DNA of 64,000 nt from Chlorobiaceae bacterium (GCA_013334565.1 JAAXXI010000002.1:27640-91639), one strand, 5' to 3'. Counted from the stretch's first letter, positions 8,599 to 19,172 are shown. Translations and numbers: made by a program. The notes: generated from the letters alone by a model not told the origin.

Positions 8599-9861
8599 TC
8601 ACTCCTGCGGGGGCTTCATGATCTCCCACAGTTCCCGGAGGGCGGCCTGGCTGAAACGGAATTTGTTCACCGCTCGGTCGCCATGCATGTAAAGTGTTTT
8701 TGACTGCACCTCTCTGCTCCCTCTCCGGGCCAGCCCGAGACAGATCATGCCGACCGGTTTTTCGGAACTGCCACCCGAGGGACCGGCTATCCCTGTCGTG
8801 GAAACTGCATAGTCGGCACCGCTTTTTTCAAGGCAACCGAGGGCCATCGCCCTGGCAACCTCCTCGCTGACCGACCCATGCCGTTCGATCAGTTCCTTCG
8901 GCACGCCGAGGGAGTTCTCTTTCGCCCGGTTGCTGTAAACGACAAAACCCTGGAGGAAATATCCGGACGAGCCGGGAACATCGGTCAGCCTGCTTGCGAT
9001 GAGACCTCCGGTGCAGGATTCGGCGACGGCTATGGTTTTCCCGGCCGACAGGAGCAATTCACCGATAGTTTCTTCGAATGACTTCGCTCCGATGGTATAA
9101 ACGAACCGGCCTGCACGCTGGAGGATCGCATCGGCAATTTCCCGGTTTTCCCGGTCAACCGTCTCTCTTGACGAGCCCCTGGTGCTGACCATGAGATCGA
9201 CCCCTGCGGTATGGGGAAGGTAGGCGAGCTCCGAACCCTCCGGCAGCGAACCTTCGATCTCGCCGATCAGATCCGCGAGTGTCGATTCGCCGATACCCAC
9301 CGTCCTGAGCTGGGTGTGTGCTATCGCCGTGGAAACAAGTTTCGAGAGATAAGGGGCCACCGTCAGCTCCATCATGGCTTTCATCTCGGCGGGAACGCCG
9401 GGCATCAGAACAAGCGTATGGTTGCCGAAACGGGGCCCGCAGCCGATAATCATGCCGGCGGCGGTGCCTTTCGTATTGGGAATGACCGTGGAACCTTCGA
9501 TAACCGTCGCCTGGTCATGCATCGAATGGGACAGCTCCCGGCCTAATCGCTCCATGCGGCTCATGAGATTGTCGTATGCCCCGGCATCGAACGTGATCCC
9601 CTTGTGGAGCAGCTTCGCCACCGCTTTTTTCGTCCTGTCGTCCGAAGTCGGACCAAGGCCGCCGGTGACAAGCACGTAATCCGCCCGGCAAAGAGCGTCT
9701 TCGAGGACGCTTCCGATCTCGTTCATGCTGTCGGAACAGGTGGTGACCCTCCCGATAGGGATGCCGATACCGGCAAGCAATGCCGCCATGAACGAAGCGT
9801 TGGTATTGACCTTCCGTCCGTTCAGCAGCTCGTTCCCGATTGATACGATTTCGGCTTGCAT
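8599..9861 (-). CDS. cinA: CinA family protein (competence/damage-inducible; NMN deamidase-type)
   Basis: The 420-residue protein has two domains. Residues 1-170 form a molybdopterin-binding-like (MoCF/COG1058) domain with IGNELLNGRKVNTN and VTGGLGPTSDDRT, linked in other bacteria to ADP-ribose pyrophosphatase activity. Residues about 255-420 form the CinA C-terminal domain, a nicotinamide mononucleotide deamidase in PncC, with VAESCTGGLIASRLTDVPGS and STTGIAGPSGG-S--KPVG. The full-length fusion suggests a role in NMN or pyridine nucleotide salvage. It ends about 220 bp upstream of mutL and starts 11 bp after thrA, all on the minus strand. Confidence 0.95.
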   Translation of the reverse strand: MQAEIVSIGNELLNGRKVNTNASFMAALLAGIGIPIGRVTTCSDSMNEIGSVLEDALCRADYVLVTGGLGPTSDDRTKKAVAKLLHKGITFDAGAYDNLMSRMERLGRELSHSMHDQATVIEGSTVIPNTKGTAAGMIIGCGPRFGNHTLVLMPGVPAEMKAMMELTVAPYLSKLVSTAIAHTQLRTVGIGESTLADLIGEIEGSLPEGSELAYLPHTAGVDLMVSTRGSSRETVDRENREIADAILQRAGRFVYTIGAKSFEETIGELLLSAGKTIAVAESCTGGLIASRLTDVPGSSGYFLQGFVVYSNRAKENSLGVPKELIERHGSVSEEVARAMALGCLEKSGADYAVSTTGIAGPSGGSSEKPVGMICLGLARRGSREVQSKTLYMHGDRAVNKFRFSQAALRELWEIMKPPQE

Positions 9862-9872
9862 ACTACCCCCGC

Positions 9873-12332
9873 CTATACCAGATAACTTGCTATACGGAGG
9901 ATATCGGCAAAGACGCCCCCTGCGGTTACCTCGCCTCCTGCACCCGGCCCGCGGACGACGAGCGGCGTGACCCTGTAGCGCTCGGTGGTGAAGACCACGA
10001 TGTTTTCCGATCCGTTCAATCCCGCAATCGGGCTTGACAGGGGTACGCGTTTGACGCCGATGCTCGCTTTGCCGTCACAGATCGAACCGGCATAAGCGAT
10101 AGTCATGCCTTCCGCTGCGGCTGTTTCAATTTCCGCGGCATACCGTCCATCAACGGACTGGAGCTTTTCAAGGAATGCCGCAACCGGCATCTCTCCACGG
10201 CAATCTTCCGGCACCAGGCTTTCGCACTCGATATCCCCGTATTCGAGGGTGAAGCCGAGCTCGCGGCCGAGGATCAGCATTTTCCTTGCGAAATCGGCAC
10301 CAGAAAGGTCATCCCTCGGGTCGGGTTCGGTATAGCCTGCATCTTTCGCTTTCCGGACGATGTCGCTGAAGCTGCCGCCCTTGCGCAATTCATTGAAGAT
10401 GAAGCTGAGGGTCCCGGAAAAAACACCTTCGATGCTGATGATCTTGTCGCCGCTGTTCCTCAGGTCGTTCAGCGTGCTGATGATGGGAAGACCCGCGCCG
10501 ACGTTGGTTTCGTAAAGGAACCGGGCATTGCTCTTGCGCTGCGCGTCCCTGATCTGGCGGTAAAGGGGCCACGGACCGGCCATGCCGAGCTTGTTGGCCG
10601 TAACCACGGAGATGTTGTCGCAGAGCAGCGCGGGATACATTTCCGACACATCGGAGCTTGCCGTGCAGTCAACGAAAATGGTATTGTGCAGGTTGCGTTC
10701 CTTCATCAGCTGGATGTAGCCCATGATCCCCGCCGGGCCGGTCCTTTCCTGCATGGCTTCTTCCCAGTTGTCGAGATCGATGCCCCGATCATCGATCACC
10801 ATCCTGCGGGTATTGGCCATGCCGCTGACGATGACGTCGAGATCGTTTTCGCGCCTGAGGTTCTGGCGGTGCGCGGCAATCTGGCGGAGCAGGCTCCTTG
10901 CAATATTGCCCGTACCGGCGATGAAGAGATGCACCTTGCCCTGCGACAGGAAAAACGATTCGTGGATGCAGTTCAGTGATTTGTCCTCGTCATGGCTGTC
11001 GACCACAAGCGAGATGTTCATCTCGTTGGCTCCCTGGGCGACGGCAACGACATTGATGCCGTTCTTGCCAAGTGTCTCGAAGAGCTGCGCAGAAACGCCG
11101 GGATGCCCCGACATGTTGTTGCCGACGACGGCGATCAGCGCGAGGTTCTTGCGAAGCGCGATGGAATCGACCTGCCGCGATGCGATCTCCCGGCAGAACT
11201 CCTCTTCCATGATCTTTTTCGCCTTCGTGCTCTGGGCCGGACTGATGGCAAGGGTGATGGACTGTTCTGAAGATGCCTGAGAAATGAAAATGATATTGAT
11301 CCTGTGGCGGGCCAGGCAGCTGAAAAGCCGCGACGCGATGCCGGGGACCCCGACCATGCCGCTCCCGGACATGTTCAGGAGGACGATTTTGTTGATCGAC
11401 GTGAGACCGGTGACGGGGTGCTGCACGAGCCGATCCGCTCCGCCGGGTTCGGCGATCCTCGTACCTGGGGCTTCGGGATTGAACGAATTTTTGATCAGCA
11501 GCGGGATTGAGGCTTTCAGAGCAGGCTGCACGGCAAGCGGATGCAATACCTTCGCCCCGGCGTGGGAAAGCTCCATGGCCTCGGCATAGCTGATGAACGG
11601 CAGGATGCGCGCATCCCTGACCCGTTTCGGATCGGCACTGAAAAAACCGTCCACGTCGGTCCATATCCATATTTCTGCGGCACCGAGGGCTGCGCCGAGT
11701 AGCGATGCGGTATAATCCGAACCACCGCGCCCAAGCGTGGTCGATGTGCCGTCTGGAGCTGATGCGATGAACCCCGTGACTACCGGTACTCCCTGCAGGG
11801 AACCGAGGCGGGCCGCTATCCTGCTTTCGGTGGCGTGGCTGACAACCCGCGCGTCGGCGTAATTGGCATCGGTCACGATCAGCTCACGCGCATCGACAAA
11901 GGAAGAAGCCAGCCCCTTTGAAGAAAGGAAGGCGCTCACCAGTCGAGCGGAAAGCCGTTCGCCGAAACCGGATACCAGGGCGAGACTTCGATCCGAAAGC
12001 TCCCGGAGGAGGTAAATCCCGTGGATGACGTCCCCGAGCTCATCCAGTTCCGCGCGTATCGAAGCGGCAACCTCTTCATGCCCGTTCCCGGAGAAAAGCT
12101 CACCTGCGATACCGAAGTGCATCTGTTCGATTTCATCGAGAATGGCCCGGTACCCGCTGTCGCCGCTGCCGGCTTTCGATGCCGATTCCAGCAGGAGATC
12201 GGTCACCCGCTGGATTGCCGATACGACGATGACGAGCTTCTCATGTCGAAGCGCGCCGTCTATGATATCCGCGACATTCATGATCCTTGCCGCCGTTCCC
12301 AGGGAACTGCCTCCAAACTTGTATACCTTCAT
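9873..12332 (-). CDS. thrA: Bifunctional aspartate kinase / homoserine dehydrogenase
   Basis: This enzyme catalyses the first and third steps from aspartate to threonine and methionine. I chose the ATG at 12332 because the kinase begins MKVYKFGGSSLG and GCGGAAG precedes it; a frame from 12380 adds a non-conserved leader. The kinase domain (1 to about 290) has GRGGSDYTASLL and WTDVDG. Two ACT domains (about 310-460) are the likely site of feedback inhibition by threonine. The dehydrogenase domain starts near 465 with the nucleotide-binding AGTGNIA and includes VTANKLG and EGVFSGTLSFIFNEL. The total of 819 residues matches ThrA/MetL fusions. thrB and thrC lie nearby beyond atpG-atpA. Confidence 0.96.
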   Translation of the reverse strand: MKVYKFGGSSLGTAARIMNVADIIDGALRHEKLVIVVSAIQRVTDLLLESASKAGSGDSGYRAILDEIEQMHFGIAGELFSGNGHEEVAASIRAELDELGDVIHGIYLLRELSDRSLALVSGFGERLSARLVSAFLSSKGLASSFVDARELIVTDANYADARVVSHATESRIAARLGSLQGVPVVTGFIASAPDGTSTTLGRGGSDYTASLLGAALGAAEIWIWTDVDGFFSADPKRVRDARILPFISYAEAMELSHAGAKVLHPLAVQPALKASIPLLIKNSFNPEAPGTRIAEPGGADRLVQHPVTGLTSINKIVLLNMSGSGMVGVPGIASRLFSCLARHRINIIFISQASSEQSITLAISPAQSTKAKKIMEEEFCREIASRQVDSIALRKNLALIAVVGNNMSGHPGVSAQLFETLGKNGINVVAVAQGANEMNISLVVDSHDEDKSLNCIHESFFLSQGKVHLFIAGTGNIARSLLRQIAAHRQNLRRENDLDVIVSGMANTRRMVIDDRGIDLDNWEEAMQERTGPAGIMGYIQLMKERNLHNTIFVDCTASSDVSEMYPALLCDNISVVTANKLGMAGPWPLYRQIRDAQRKSNARFLYETNVGAGLPIISTLNDLRNSGDKIISIEGVFSGTLSFIFNELRKGGSFSDIVRKAKDAGYTEPDPRDDLSGADFARKMLILGRELGFTLEYGDIECESLVPEDCRGEMPVAAFLEKLQSVDGRYAAEIETAAAEGMTIAYAGSICDGKASIGVKRVPLSSPIAGLNGSENIVVFTTERYRVTPLVVRGPGAGGEVTAGGVFADILRIASYLV

Positions 12333-12458
12333 GCTTCCGCCAATCCCTTGATGTGATGGATAGAGTGATCCGACCCTCACAGGTCATGTCGTTGAATATA
12401 AATCATTTCGCCTTGTGCTTCATCATGCTCTACCCCGTTGTGGAAGGAAAGGATAAAA

Positions 12459-12486
12459 AAAAAGCGCCCGTTCGGGGGCGCTTTTT
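12459..12486 (-). terminator. Rho-independent terminator of atpAG
   Basis: A perfect 11-bp stem (12459-12469 with 12476-12486, GC core) is followed on the minus strand by a long T run. It lies 20 bp downstream of atpG and separates it from thrA. Confidence 0.9.
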
Positions 12487-12505
12487 ATCATTCGCTGCTG
12501 GATCG

Positions 12506-13384
12506 TCAGCTCTTCAATGCATCGGCGCCGCCGACGATTTCGCTGAGCTCCTTGGTGATGGCTGCCTGCCTTGCACGGTTGTAGCCGATATTCAGCGTCC
12601 TGAGTAGCTCCTTGGCGTTCTCGGTTGCTGAATCCATGGCCGACATACGTGCGGCCTGTTCTGCAGCATTCGACTCGAGCAGCATCCTCCATACCTGGGT
12701 ATTGAGGTGTTTCGGCACCAGCACATCGATGATCGACGCCGGTGACGGCTCGTAGATATAATCGCTGCTGCTTCCTTTTTTGCCGGATGTTTCCGGTTCG
12801 ATGGGCAGAAGCGTTTCCGCTTTCAGGACTGGCGCGAGCACCGATTTGAACTCGTTATAGACGACCACAACGCGGTCAACCTCGCCTTTGAGGTACATCG
12901 AAGATGCGGTTTCCGCAATCTCCCGCGCGATGCTGAAATCGAGGTTCTGAAATACTGCGGGATACCCCTTGATAATGTTGTAGCCGCGCTTGCGGAAGTA
13001 ATCGTTACCGCGGGTTCCGGCGCAGATCATACGGACCCCTCCCTTGGCGTGCTGGGCGGCAAAATCTTCGGTGACAGTTTTCTGCGCAAGCTTGATGATA
13101 TTGGTGTTGAACGCACCGCAGAGGCCCCTGTCGGCAGTGATCAGGATCACGAGCACCTTGTTCACGTCCTGACGGCTGGAGAGAAGCGGATTGAGCGACG
13201 TATCCACCTTTGCGGACAGCGATGCGAGCATCTCCTTCAGCTTGCCGGCATAAGGACGGGCCATGATAGCCCTGTCCTGCGCTCTTCTCAGCTTTGCCGC
13301 GGCCACCATCTTCATTGCCTTGGTGACCTGCTGCGTGGACTTCACACCTTTGATCCGAACACGTATATCCTTTAAAGTAGGCAT
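12506..13384 (-). CDS. atpG: F1F0 ATP synthase gamma subunit
   Basis: The central rotor shaft of F1. The N-terminal helix ([29 protein letters not shown], split here as [19 protein letters not shown] then AKLRRAQ) and the C-terminal helix with [14 protein letters not shown] and [20 protein letters not shown] are canonical. The middle Rossmann-like domain contains DRGLCGAFN. Length 292 is normal. It is 42 bp downstream of atpA with a terminator after it, so it forms a two-gene operon. Delta, beta, epsilon and F0 genes are not in the window, which fits the scattered ATP synthase loci I recall for green sulfur bacteria. Confidence 0.97.
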   Translation of the reverse strand: MPTLKDIRVRIKGVKSTQQVTKAMKMVAAAKLRRAQDRAIMARPYAGKLKEMLASLSAKVDTSLNPLLSSRQDVNKVLVILITADRGLCGAFNTNIIKLAQKTVTEDFAAQHAKGGVRMICAGTRGNDYFRKRGYNIIKGYPAVFQNLDFSIAREIAETASSMYLKGEVDRVVVVYNEFKSVLAPVLKAETLLPIEPETSGKKGSSSDYIYEPSPASIIDVLVPKHLNTQVWRMLLESNAAEQAARMSAMDSATENAKELLRTLNIGYNRARQAAITKELSEIVGGADALKS

Positions 13385-13426
13385 GTATTACCGGTCTGTT
13401 AATAGTTTGCTGAAAATACCTTCACG

Positions 13427-15007
13427 TTACGCCTTGTTCTTTTCCTTGAAGGCATCGACAAATTTAACAGCAACCTCCTTGAGCTTGTTGGCCGTATCGG
13501 TATCGAGCTGGCCGGTCTCCGCGATGCTCTTGAGGATCTCGGGGTTCTTGATCTCGAGCATGCCGATAAACTCCTCTTCGAACTTGCGGATGTAACGGAG
13601 ATCGACCGTATCGAGAAGGCCCTGGGTTCCGAGGAAGATGATGGCGACCTGTTTTTCGACCGGGACCGGAACATACTGGCCCTGCTTGAGGATTTCGACA
13701 AGCCTTGCGCCCCTGTCGAGCTGCGCTTTGGTCGATTTGTCGAGATCGGAACCGAATTTCGAGAAGGCTTCGAGCTCACGGAACTGTGCGAGGTCGAGCC
13801 TGAGGGTACCGGCAACCTTTTTCATGGCCTTGATCTGGGCGCTGCCGCCGACGCGGGAAACCGAGATACCGACGTTGATAGCCGGCCTCTGACCAGAGTT
13901 GAAGAGGTTGGACTCGAGGAAGATCTGACCATCGGTGATGGAGATCACGTTGGTCGGAATGTAAGCCGAAACGTCACCCGCCTGCGTCTCGATGACCGGG
14001 AGAGCGGTGAGGCTTCCGCCGCCTTTGACCATAGGCTTGAGGGCATCCGGAAGGTCGTTCATTTTCTTGGCGACTTCGATGTCGTCGGTGATCTTCGCAG
14101 CCCTTTCGAGAAGGCGTGAGTGGAGATAGAAAACGTCGCCCGGGTAAGCTTCGCGTCCCGGCGGACGGCGCAGCAGCAGGGAAACCTGACGGTAGGAAAC
14201 CGCCTGTTTGGAAAGATCATCATAGACGACGAGCGCATGGCGGCCGGTATCGCGGAAGTATTCACCGAGCGCGGCGCCTGCGAACGGAGCGATGAACTGG
14301 AGCGGAGCGGGATCGGATGCCGTAGCGGTGATAACCGTGGTGTACGACATCGCGTCATATTTTTCGAGGGTGCTGACAACCTGTGCGACGGTCGAGCCTT
14401 TCAGGCCGATCGCGACATAGATGCAATACACGCCTTTACCTTTCTGGTTGATGATGGTATCGATCGCGACGGCGGTCTTGCCGGTCTGGCGGTCGCCGAT
14501 GATAAGCTCGCGCTGGCCGCGGCCGATCGGGATCATGGAATCGATAGCTTTCAGACCTGTCTGAAGCGGTTCATGTACCGATTTACGGTAGATGACGCCG
14601 GGAGCCCTGCGTTCGAGGGGAAGACGGATTGACGTTTCGATCGGGCCTTTGCCGTCGATCGCTTCGCCGAGCGGATTGACAACCCTGCCGAGCATCGCTT
14701 CGCCGACCGGAACGGAAGCGAGAATGCCGGTCCTTTTGACCGTATCGCCTTCCTTCACCATGTTCGACTCACCGAACAACACTGCACCGACGTTATCTTC
14801 CTCGAGGTTCAGTGCCATACCGGTCACGTTGTGAGGAAACTCGAGAAGTTCACCGGCAGCGACCTGCGACAAACCGTAAACACGAGCAATACCGTCGCCA
14901 ACCTGCAGTACTGTTCCCACATCATAGATTTCCGCTTCAGACTCGAAACCCGCAAGCTGCTTGCGAAGTATGGATGACACCTCATCAGGCCTGACTGTTG
15001 TAGACAT
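13427..15007 (-). CDS. atpA: F1F0 ATP synthase alpha subunit
   Basis: A non-catalytic nucleotide-binding subunit of the F1 hexamer. The P-loop GDRQTGKTA (about residue 170), the arginine-finger region ([10 protein letters not shown], about 370), the YDDLSKQA segment and the C-terminal helical domain are all present over 526 residues. The start codon is preceded by a CGGAATAAG purine run. It is divergent from thrB across a 207-bp AT-rich spacer that should hold both promoters. This is a complete, ordinary AtpA. Confidence 0.98.
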   Translation of the reverse strand: MSTTVRPDEVSSILRKQLAGFESEAEIYDVGTVLQVGDGIARVYGLSQVAAGELLEFPHNVTGMALNLEEDNVGAVLFGESNMVKEGDTVKRTGILASVPVGEAMLGRVVNPLGEAIDGKGPIETSIRLPLERRAPGVIYRKSVHEPLQTGLKAIDSMIPIGRGQRELIIGDRQTGKTAVAIDTIINQKGKGVYCIYVAIGLKGSTVAQVVSTLEKYDAMSYTTVITATASDPAPLQFIAPFAGAALGEYFRDTGRHALVVYDDLSKQAVSYRQVSLLLRRPPGREAYPGDVFYLHSRLLERAAKITDDIEVAKKMNDLPDALKPMVKGGGSLTALPVIETQAGDVSAYIPTNVISITDGQIFLESNLFNSGQRPAINVGISVSRVGGSAQIKAMKKVAGTLRLDLAQFRELEAFSKFGSDLDKSTKAQLDRGARLVEILKQGQYVPVPVEKQVAIIFLGTQGLLDTVDLRYIRKFEEEFIGMLEIKNPEILKSIAETGQLDTDTANKLKEVAVKFVDAFKEKNKA

Positions 15008-15232
15008 ATCTTATTCCGCTTGGTTATTGTGTTAAGAAAAGAGAAAGATTCTGCTTACCTTCCATGTGAAATCCGAACAGGACTGTTCTCCTTCAAACAG
15101 ATTGAAATGTGAATTTAATGAAAAGCTTTTAGTATTTCAAATTCTCTCTTTGTTTCGAACGAATCCTTTTTCCGGCTTTTCAACCAGCATCCAATAATAC
15201 AGTATACAGGAATTTTGCCTGCAGATAACAGC

Positions 15233-16195
15233 ATGAAAACTGTCAGAGGATTTGCATCCGCTACCGTCGGCAATGTTGCATGCGGTTTCGACGTCCTTGG
15301 GTTCGCCATAACGGAACCGGGCGATGAAGTGGTGCTCACCCTTTCCGACGAGGTGCTTCCCGGCCCGCCTGTTTCCATTTCATCGATTACCGGGGACGGC
15401 GGCGCGCTGCCGCTCGACCCGAAGAAAAACACGTCGAGCTTCGTGGTCCTGAAGTTCCTTGAATATATCAGGACCCACAAACAGATCGATTTCAGGGGGC
15501 ATATATCGCTCGAGCTGAAAAAGAACCTTCCGCTCAGCAGCGGGATGGGCAGCAGTGCCGCCAGCGCGGCCGCTGCCCTGGTCGCGGCGAACGAACTGAT
15601 GGGCAACCCCTGCACGAAAATGGAGCTCGTCCACTTCGCAATCGAAGGCGAACGGGTGGCCTGCGGATCGGCCCACGCCGACAACGCAGCTCCGGCTATG
15701 CTCGGCAATTTCGTTCTGATCAGGAGTTACGCCCCGCTCGACATCATTCCGATCCCTTCGCCTGCTGAACTTTACTGCACCCTGGTCCACCCTCACACCG
15801 AACTGCGGACATCCTACGCCCGCTCCGTCCTGCCGGCAAGCATACCGCTCAAGACGGCCATCCAGCAGTGGGGCAATGTGGGCGCTCTCGTGACAGGCCT
15901 CCTGACGTCGGATTACGAACTGATCGGCCGGGCCCTTGTCGATGTCGTCGCCGAACCCAAGCGGGCTCCGCTGATCCCGGGATTTCCGGAAGTCAAGCGG
16001 GCCGCCCTCGATTCCGGCGCTCTCGGATGCAGCATCGCAGGTTCAGGACCCTCTGTTTTCGCGTTTTCCTCTTCGGAGAAGATTGCCGCTACTGCAGGCA
16101 AGGCGATGCAGGAGGCGTTCCTCCAGGGCAAATCGCCCCTCCGGTCCGACATGTGGGTATCGCCGATCTGCAAGCAGGGAGCGAGGATACTCTGA
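15233..16195 (+). CDS. thrB: Homoserine kinase
   Basis: A GHMP kinase that phosphorylates homoserine to O-phosphohomoserine in threonine synthesis. Motif 1 is near the N-terminus (RGFASATVGNVACGFDVLG), the phosphate loop is PLSSGMGSSAASAAAA (about residues 100-115), and motif 3 near the C-terminus is AGSGPSVFAFS. I prefer the ATG at 15233; a TTG at 15215 preceded by AGGA six bases away is an alternative that adds six residues. thrC follows 29 bp downstream, forming thrBC. About 320 residues is the family norm. Confidence 0.96.
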   Translation: MKTVRGFASATVGNVACGFDVLGFAITEPGDEVVLTLSDEVLPGPPVSISSITGDGGALPLDPKKNTSSFVVLKFLEYIRTHKQIDFRGHISLELKKNLPLSSGMGSSAASAAAALVAANELMGNPCTKMELVHFAIEGERVACGSAHADNAAPAMLGNFVLIRSYAPLDIIPIPSPAELYCTLVHPHTELRTSYARSVLPASIPLKTAIQQWGNVGALVTGLLTSDYELIGRALVDVVAEPKRAPLIPGFPEVKRAALDSGALGCSIAGSGPSVFAFSSSEKIAATAGKAMQEAFLQGKSPLRSDMWVSPICKQGARIL

Positions 16196-16224
16196 AGAAC
16201 CCATGAACATACCAGCTATCCGCC

Positions 16225-17541
16225 ATGATCTATTTCAGTACCAATAAATCGTCCGTTCCCGTATCGATCAAACAGGCCACCCTTCACGGCCTCGCGCCTG
16301 ACGGAGGGCTCTACATCCCGTCGGAAATGCCCCGATTTTCCAATGCGGAGCTGAAACTGCTCGAAGGGGCGTCTTTCAACAACATCGCATTCGCCATCGC
16401 CAGAAAGTTCGTCGGCACGGAAATCCCTCCCGACAGGCTTGAAGAGATCATCGAAAACTGCTGCAACTTCGATACGCCCCTCAAGAGGCTCGACGACGGC
16501 ACCTTTGTCGAAGAGCTTTTCTGCGGGCCAACCCTCGCATTCAAAGACTATGGCGCACGCTTCCTTGCAAGGCTGACCGGATATTTCGCCCAGGAAGAAC
16601 AGCGCCTTATCACCGTGCTTGTCGCCACGTCCGGCGATACCGGCAGCGCCGTCGCGTTCGGGTTCCAGGGGGTCGCCAACACCAGGGTCGTCCTGCTCTA
16701 CCCGTCCGGAAAGGTCAGCCCGCTGCAGGAACAGCAGCTCACCACGGTCGGCGGCAATGTGCACGCTCTTGAAGTCCGGGGAGATTTCGACGACTGCCAG
16801 CGGATGGTCAAGCAGGCGTTTGTCGATCCCCTGCTGAACGAAAGCCTCACGCTCACTTCGGCCAACTCGATCAACATTTCGCGCCTCATCCCGCAGTCGT
16901 TCTATTACGCATGGGCGGCGATGCACCTCAGGGATGCGTTCGGTCTTCGGGAGCCGGTCTTTTCCGTACCGAGCGGCAACTACGGCAACCTCACCGCCGG
17001 CGTAATGGCAAAAATGATCGGGTTCCCGATCGGCCACTTCATCGCCGCATCGAACGCCAACGACAGCGTCACCCGCTACCTCGAGGATGGCAGGTACGAC
17101 CCGCATCCCACCATAACCACCCTTTCGACGGCTATGGACGTGGGAAACCCGAGCAATTTCGCCAGGCTCAGGTATTTCTTCGGAAACGACCATGCCGCGA
17201 TGGGAAGGGAAATCTCCGGCATTTCGGTTTCCGACGAGGAGACCACCGCTACCATCCGCTCGGTATACGACCGGTTCGGCTATGTCATGGACCCGCACAC
17301 CGCGGTCGGGTTCCGCGCGCTCGAACGCTACCGCGCCGACGCAGGCAGTTCCGCAACGCCCGGCATCGTGCTCTCCACCGCGCATCCGTCGAAGTTCATC
17401 GAAACCATCAAGGAGACCCTGCAGATGGAAATCGACATTCCCGAGCGGCTCCGCTCGCTGCTCGAAAAGAAAAAACAGGCGACCCTGATCAGTTCCGATT
17501 ACAGGGACCTCGCTTCGTACCTGAACAACCTCGACCAGTAA
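16225..17541 (+). CDS. thrC: Threonine synthase
   Basis: A PLP enzyme converting O-phosphohomoserine to threonine. The PLP lysine lies in FKDYGARF (about residue 107, within PTLAFKDYGA), and the phosphate-binding loop is ATSGDTGSAVAFGF. NYGNLTAG and the C-terminal TAHPSKF segment are typical of the long, bacterial/yeast-type subclass (about 430-460 residues). It is the second gene of thrBC, and the acyltransferase gene begins 17 bp after its stop, so all three may be one transcript. Confidence 0.97.
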   Translation: MIYFSTNKSSVPVSIKQATLHGLAPDGGLYIPSEMPRFSNAELKLLEGASFNNIAFAIARKFVGTEIPPDRLEEIIENCCNFDTPLKRLDDGTFVEELFCGPTLAFKDYGARFLARLTGYFAQEEQRLITVLVATSGDTGSAVAFGFQGVANTRVVLLYPSGKVSPLQEQQLTTVGGNVHALEVRGDFDDCQRMVKQAFVDPLLNESLTLTSANSINISRLIPQSFYYAWAAMHLRDAFGLREPVFSVPSGNYGNLTAGVMAKMIGFPIGHFIAASNANDSVTRYLEDGRYDPHPTITTLSTAMDVGNPSNFARLRYFFGNDHAAMGREISGISVSDEETTATIRSVYDRFGYVMDPHTAVGFRALERYRADAGSSATPGIVLSTAHPSKFIETIKETLQMEIDIPERLRSLLEKKKQATLISSDYRDLASYLNNLDQ

Positions 17542-17558
17542 ACCTTTCCGTTACGGCC

Positions 17559-18269
17559 ATGAATTTCAGGACCCTGCTTTTTTTTGTGATCCTGGTGCCG
17601 ATCATGTTTTTCGGCCTCTCCTTCGCGCTCTTCATGAACATGGTGGACCGGACCGGGGACAGCTTCCACAGGCTGGCCGCATGGTGGGGCCGTTTCAGCG
17701 CGAGGCTCTTCAGCATCGATATCGAAGTGGTCGGCCGGGAAAATTATGACGCCGATAAAAACTACCTTGTCCTGAGCAACCATGCCGGCATGGCGGATAT
17801 TCCCCTGCTGCTGGGCTCCATGGACCTGAACCTGCGATTCGTGGCCAAGGAGGAGCTCGGGAAAATCCCCATTTTCGGCTGGTCGATGAAACAGGCCGGA
17901 TATGTCCTCATTCGGAGGGGGCAGAACCGCGAGGCACTCAAAAGCCTGCTCGCCGCGTCTGAAGTGCTGAAAAAAGGAAAGTCGGTGCACATTTTCCCCG
18001 AAGGCACCCGTTCGGCCACCGGAGAACTGCTTCCATTCAAACGCGGGGCGTTTCTCGTTGCACAGAAGGGGGGCACGCCGGTCCTGCCGGTCACGATCGT
18101 CGGCAGCAACCTGATCACGCCGAAAAAAAGCCTGAAAATCAATGGCGGAAAAATAAAGCTCGTCATCGCCCCACCCCTCGAACCGTCGAGCTTCAGGAAC
18201 GTCGAAGAGCTGATGGAAACAACCTCGTCGATCATCCGGAACAATCTCGAAAAATACCGCCTGAACTGA
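17559..18269 (+). CDS. plsC: 1-acyl-sn-glycerol-3-phosphate acyltransferase (PlsC family)
   Basis: This enzyme transfers an acyl chain to lysophosphatidate at the inner membrane in phospholipid synthesis. Read from the ATG at 17559, it has 236 residues. An N-terminal hydrophobic segment (about 5-22) anchors it. The catalytic NHAGMAD (Hx4D) box, the RRGQNR region, FPEGTRS and the VTIVGS segment appear in the expected order. An open frame continues upstream through thrC in another register, but that part is not coding. It is 17 bp downstream of thrC. Confidence 0.92.
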   Translation: MNFRTLLFFVILVPIMFFGLSFALFMNMVDRTGDSFHRLAAWWGRFSARLFSIDIEVVGRENYDADKNYLVLSNHAGMADIPLLLGSMDLNLRFVAKEELGKIPIFGWSMKQAGYVLIRRGQNREALKSLLAASEVLKKGKSVHIFPEGTRSATGELLPFKRGAFLVAQKGGTPVLPVTIVGSNLITPKKSLKINGGKIKLVIAPPLEPSSFRNVEELMETTSSIIRNNLEKYRLN

Positions 18270-18276
18270 CGGCTCT

Positions 18277-19080
18277 TCAGCACCCTCCGGTAACCGCCCA
18301 GATCTGATCGAGAAACTCAACAGCGAAACTGCCCGGACCGGCGGACTTTTGCGCCGCACGCGCCCCTGCCTCACCAAAAACGGCTGAAGCAGTAACTGCA
18401 GCAAGAAGCGCAGATGGCGCTGCCGGAATCATCGCCGCAATAAGCGCTCCGAGGGCACAACCTGTCGCGGTCACCCTCGTCATCATCTCGTGCCCGCCTT
18501 CAACCCCGATGACGCATTTGCCTTCGGTGATGTAATCGACCTTTCCGCTCAACGCCACGACGGCATTCGTGCTTCGGGCAAGCAGCACCGCTGCCGGCAG
18601 CGCATCGCCGGATGACAGGGAGGAATCGACGCCTTTTCCCCCGCCCTCGTCACCGCAGAGGGAGATGATTTCCGACGCGTTGCCGCGGATTACCGTCGGT
18701 CGGAATTTCAGGAGTTCGGCGGCGATACCGGTACGGAACCCGAGAACGCCCGCCGCAACGGGATCGAGCACCCAGGGGGTGCCTGAATTCATGGCGGATT
18801 CCGCAGCCGCAAGCATCGCTTCGGCATCGGGACGGGTGACCGTTCCCACATTGATAAGCAGCGCCCCGGCTATCCGGGCAAAACCGCCGGCCTCCTCTAC
18901 AGAAGGTATCATTGCCGGCGAGGCCCCCGATGCAAGCAGGACGTTTGCCGTGAAATTGGCTGCGACGAGGTTGGTCATGCAGTGCACAAGCGTGGCTTTT
19001 GCTTTCAGCCGCGACACGGTTGCCGATATTTCAGGGTCGCTCAATCCCATCGGAGTAATGTCGGGTATCGAATTTGCCAT
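18277..19080 (-). CDS. thiM: Hydroxyethylthiazole kinase
   Basis: ThiM phosphorylates 4-methyl-5-(2-hydroxyethyl)thiazole, a salvage route to the thiazole half of thiamine. From the ATG at 19080 it has 267 residues, the usual length; a longer frame from 19140 adds a poorly coding leader. Motifs seen are VHCMTNLVAANFTANVLLASGASPAM near the N-terminus (TNLVAANFTANVLLA and GASPAM), DPVAAG, RGNASEI and TGCALGAL with the catalytic Cys region. No TPP riboswitch is visible upstream. No other thi gene is adjacent. Confidence 0.93.
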   Translation of the reverse strand: MANSIPDITPMGLSDPEISATVSRLKAKATLVHCMTNLVAANFTANVLLASGASPAMIPSVEEAGGFARIAGALLINVGTVTRPDAEAMLAAAESAMNSGTPWVLDPVAAGVLGFRTGIAAELLKFRPTVIRGNASEIISLCGDEGGGKGVDSSLSSGDALPAAVLLARSTNAVVALSGKVDYITEGKCVIGVEGGHEMMTRVTATGCALGALIAAMIPAAPSALLAAVTASAVFGEAGARAAQKSAGPGSFAVEFLDQIWAVTGGC

Positions 19081-19172
19081 TGTTTTTTTACTGTTCTGTA
19101 TTGCTTTGACCGGAAACCGCCCGGCTGTCCTCCCCGGCATGTTCAGGAAAGGTAAAAAACGACGGCGTAATC

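Noticed and set aside
8402..8629. 75-codon minus-strand frame between mutL and cinA
   Set aside because: It overlaps the end of cinA, has atypical composition and shows no motif; treated as intergenic.
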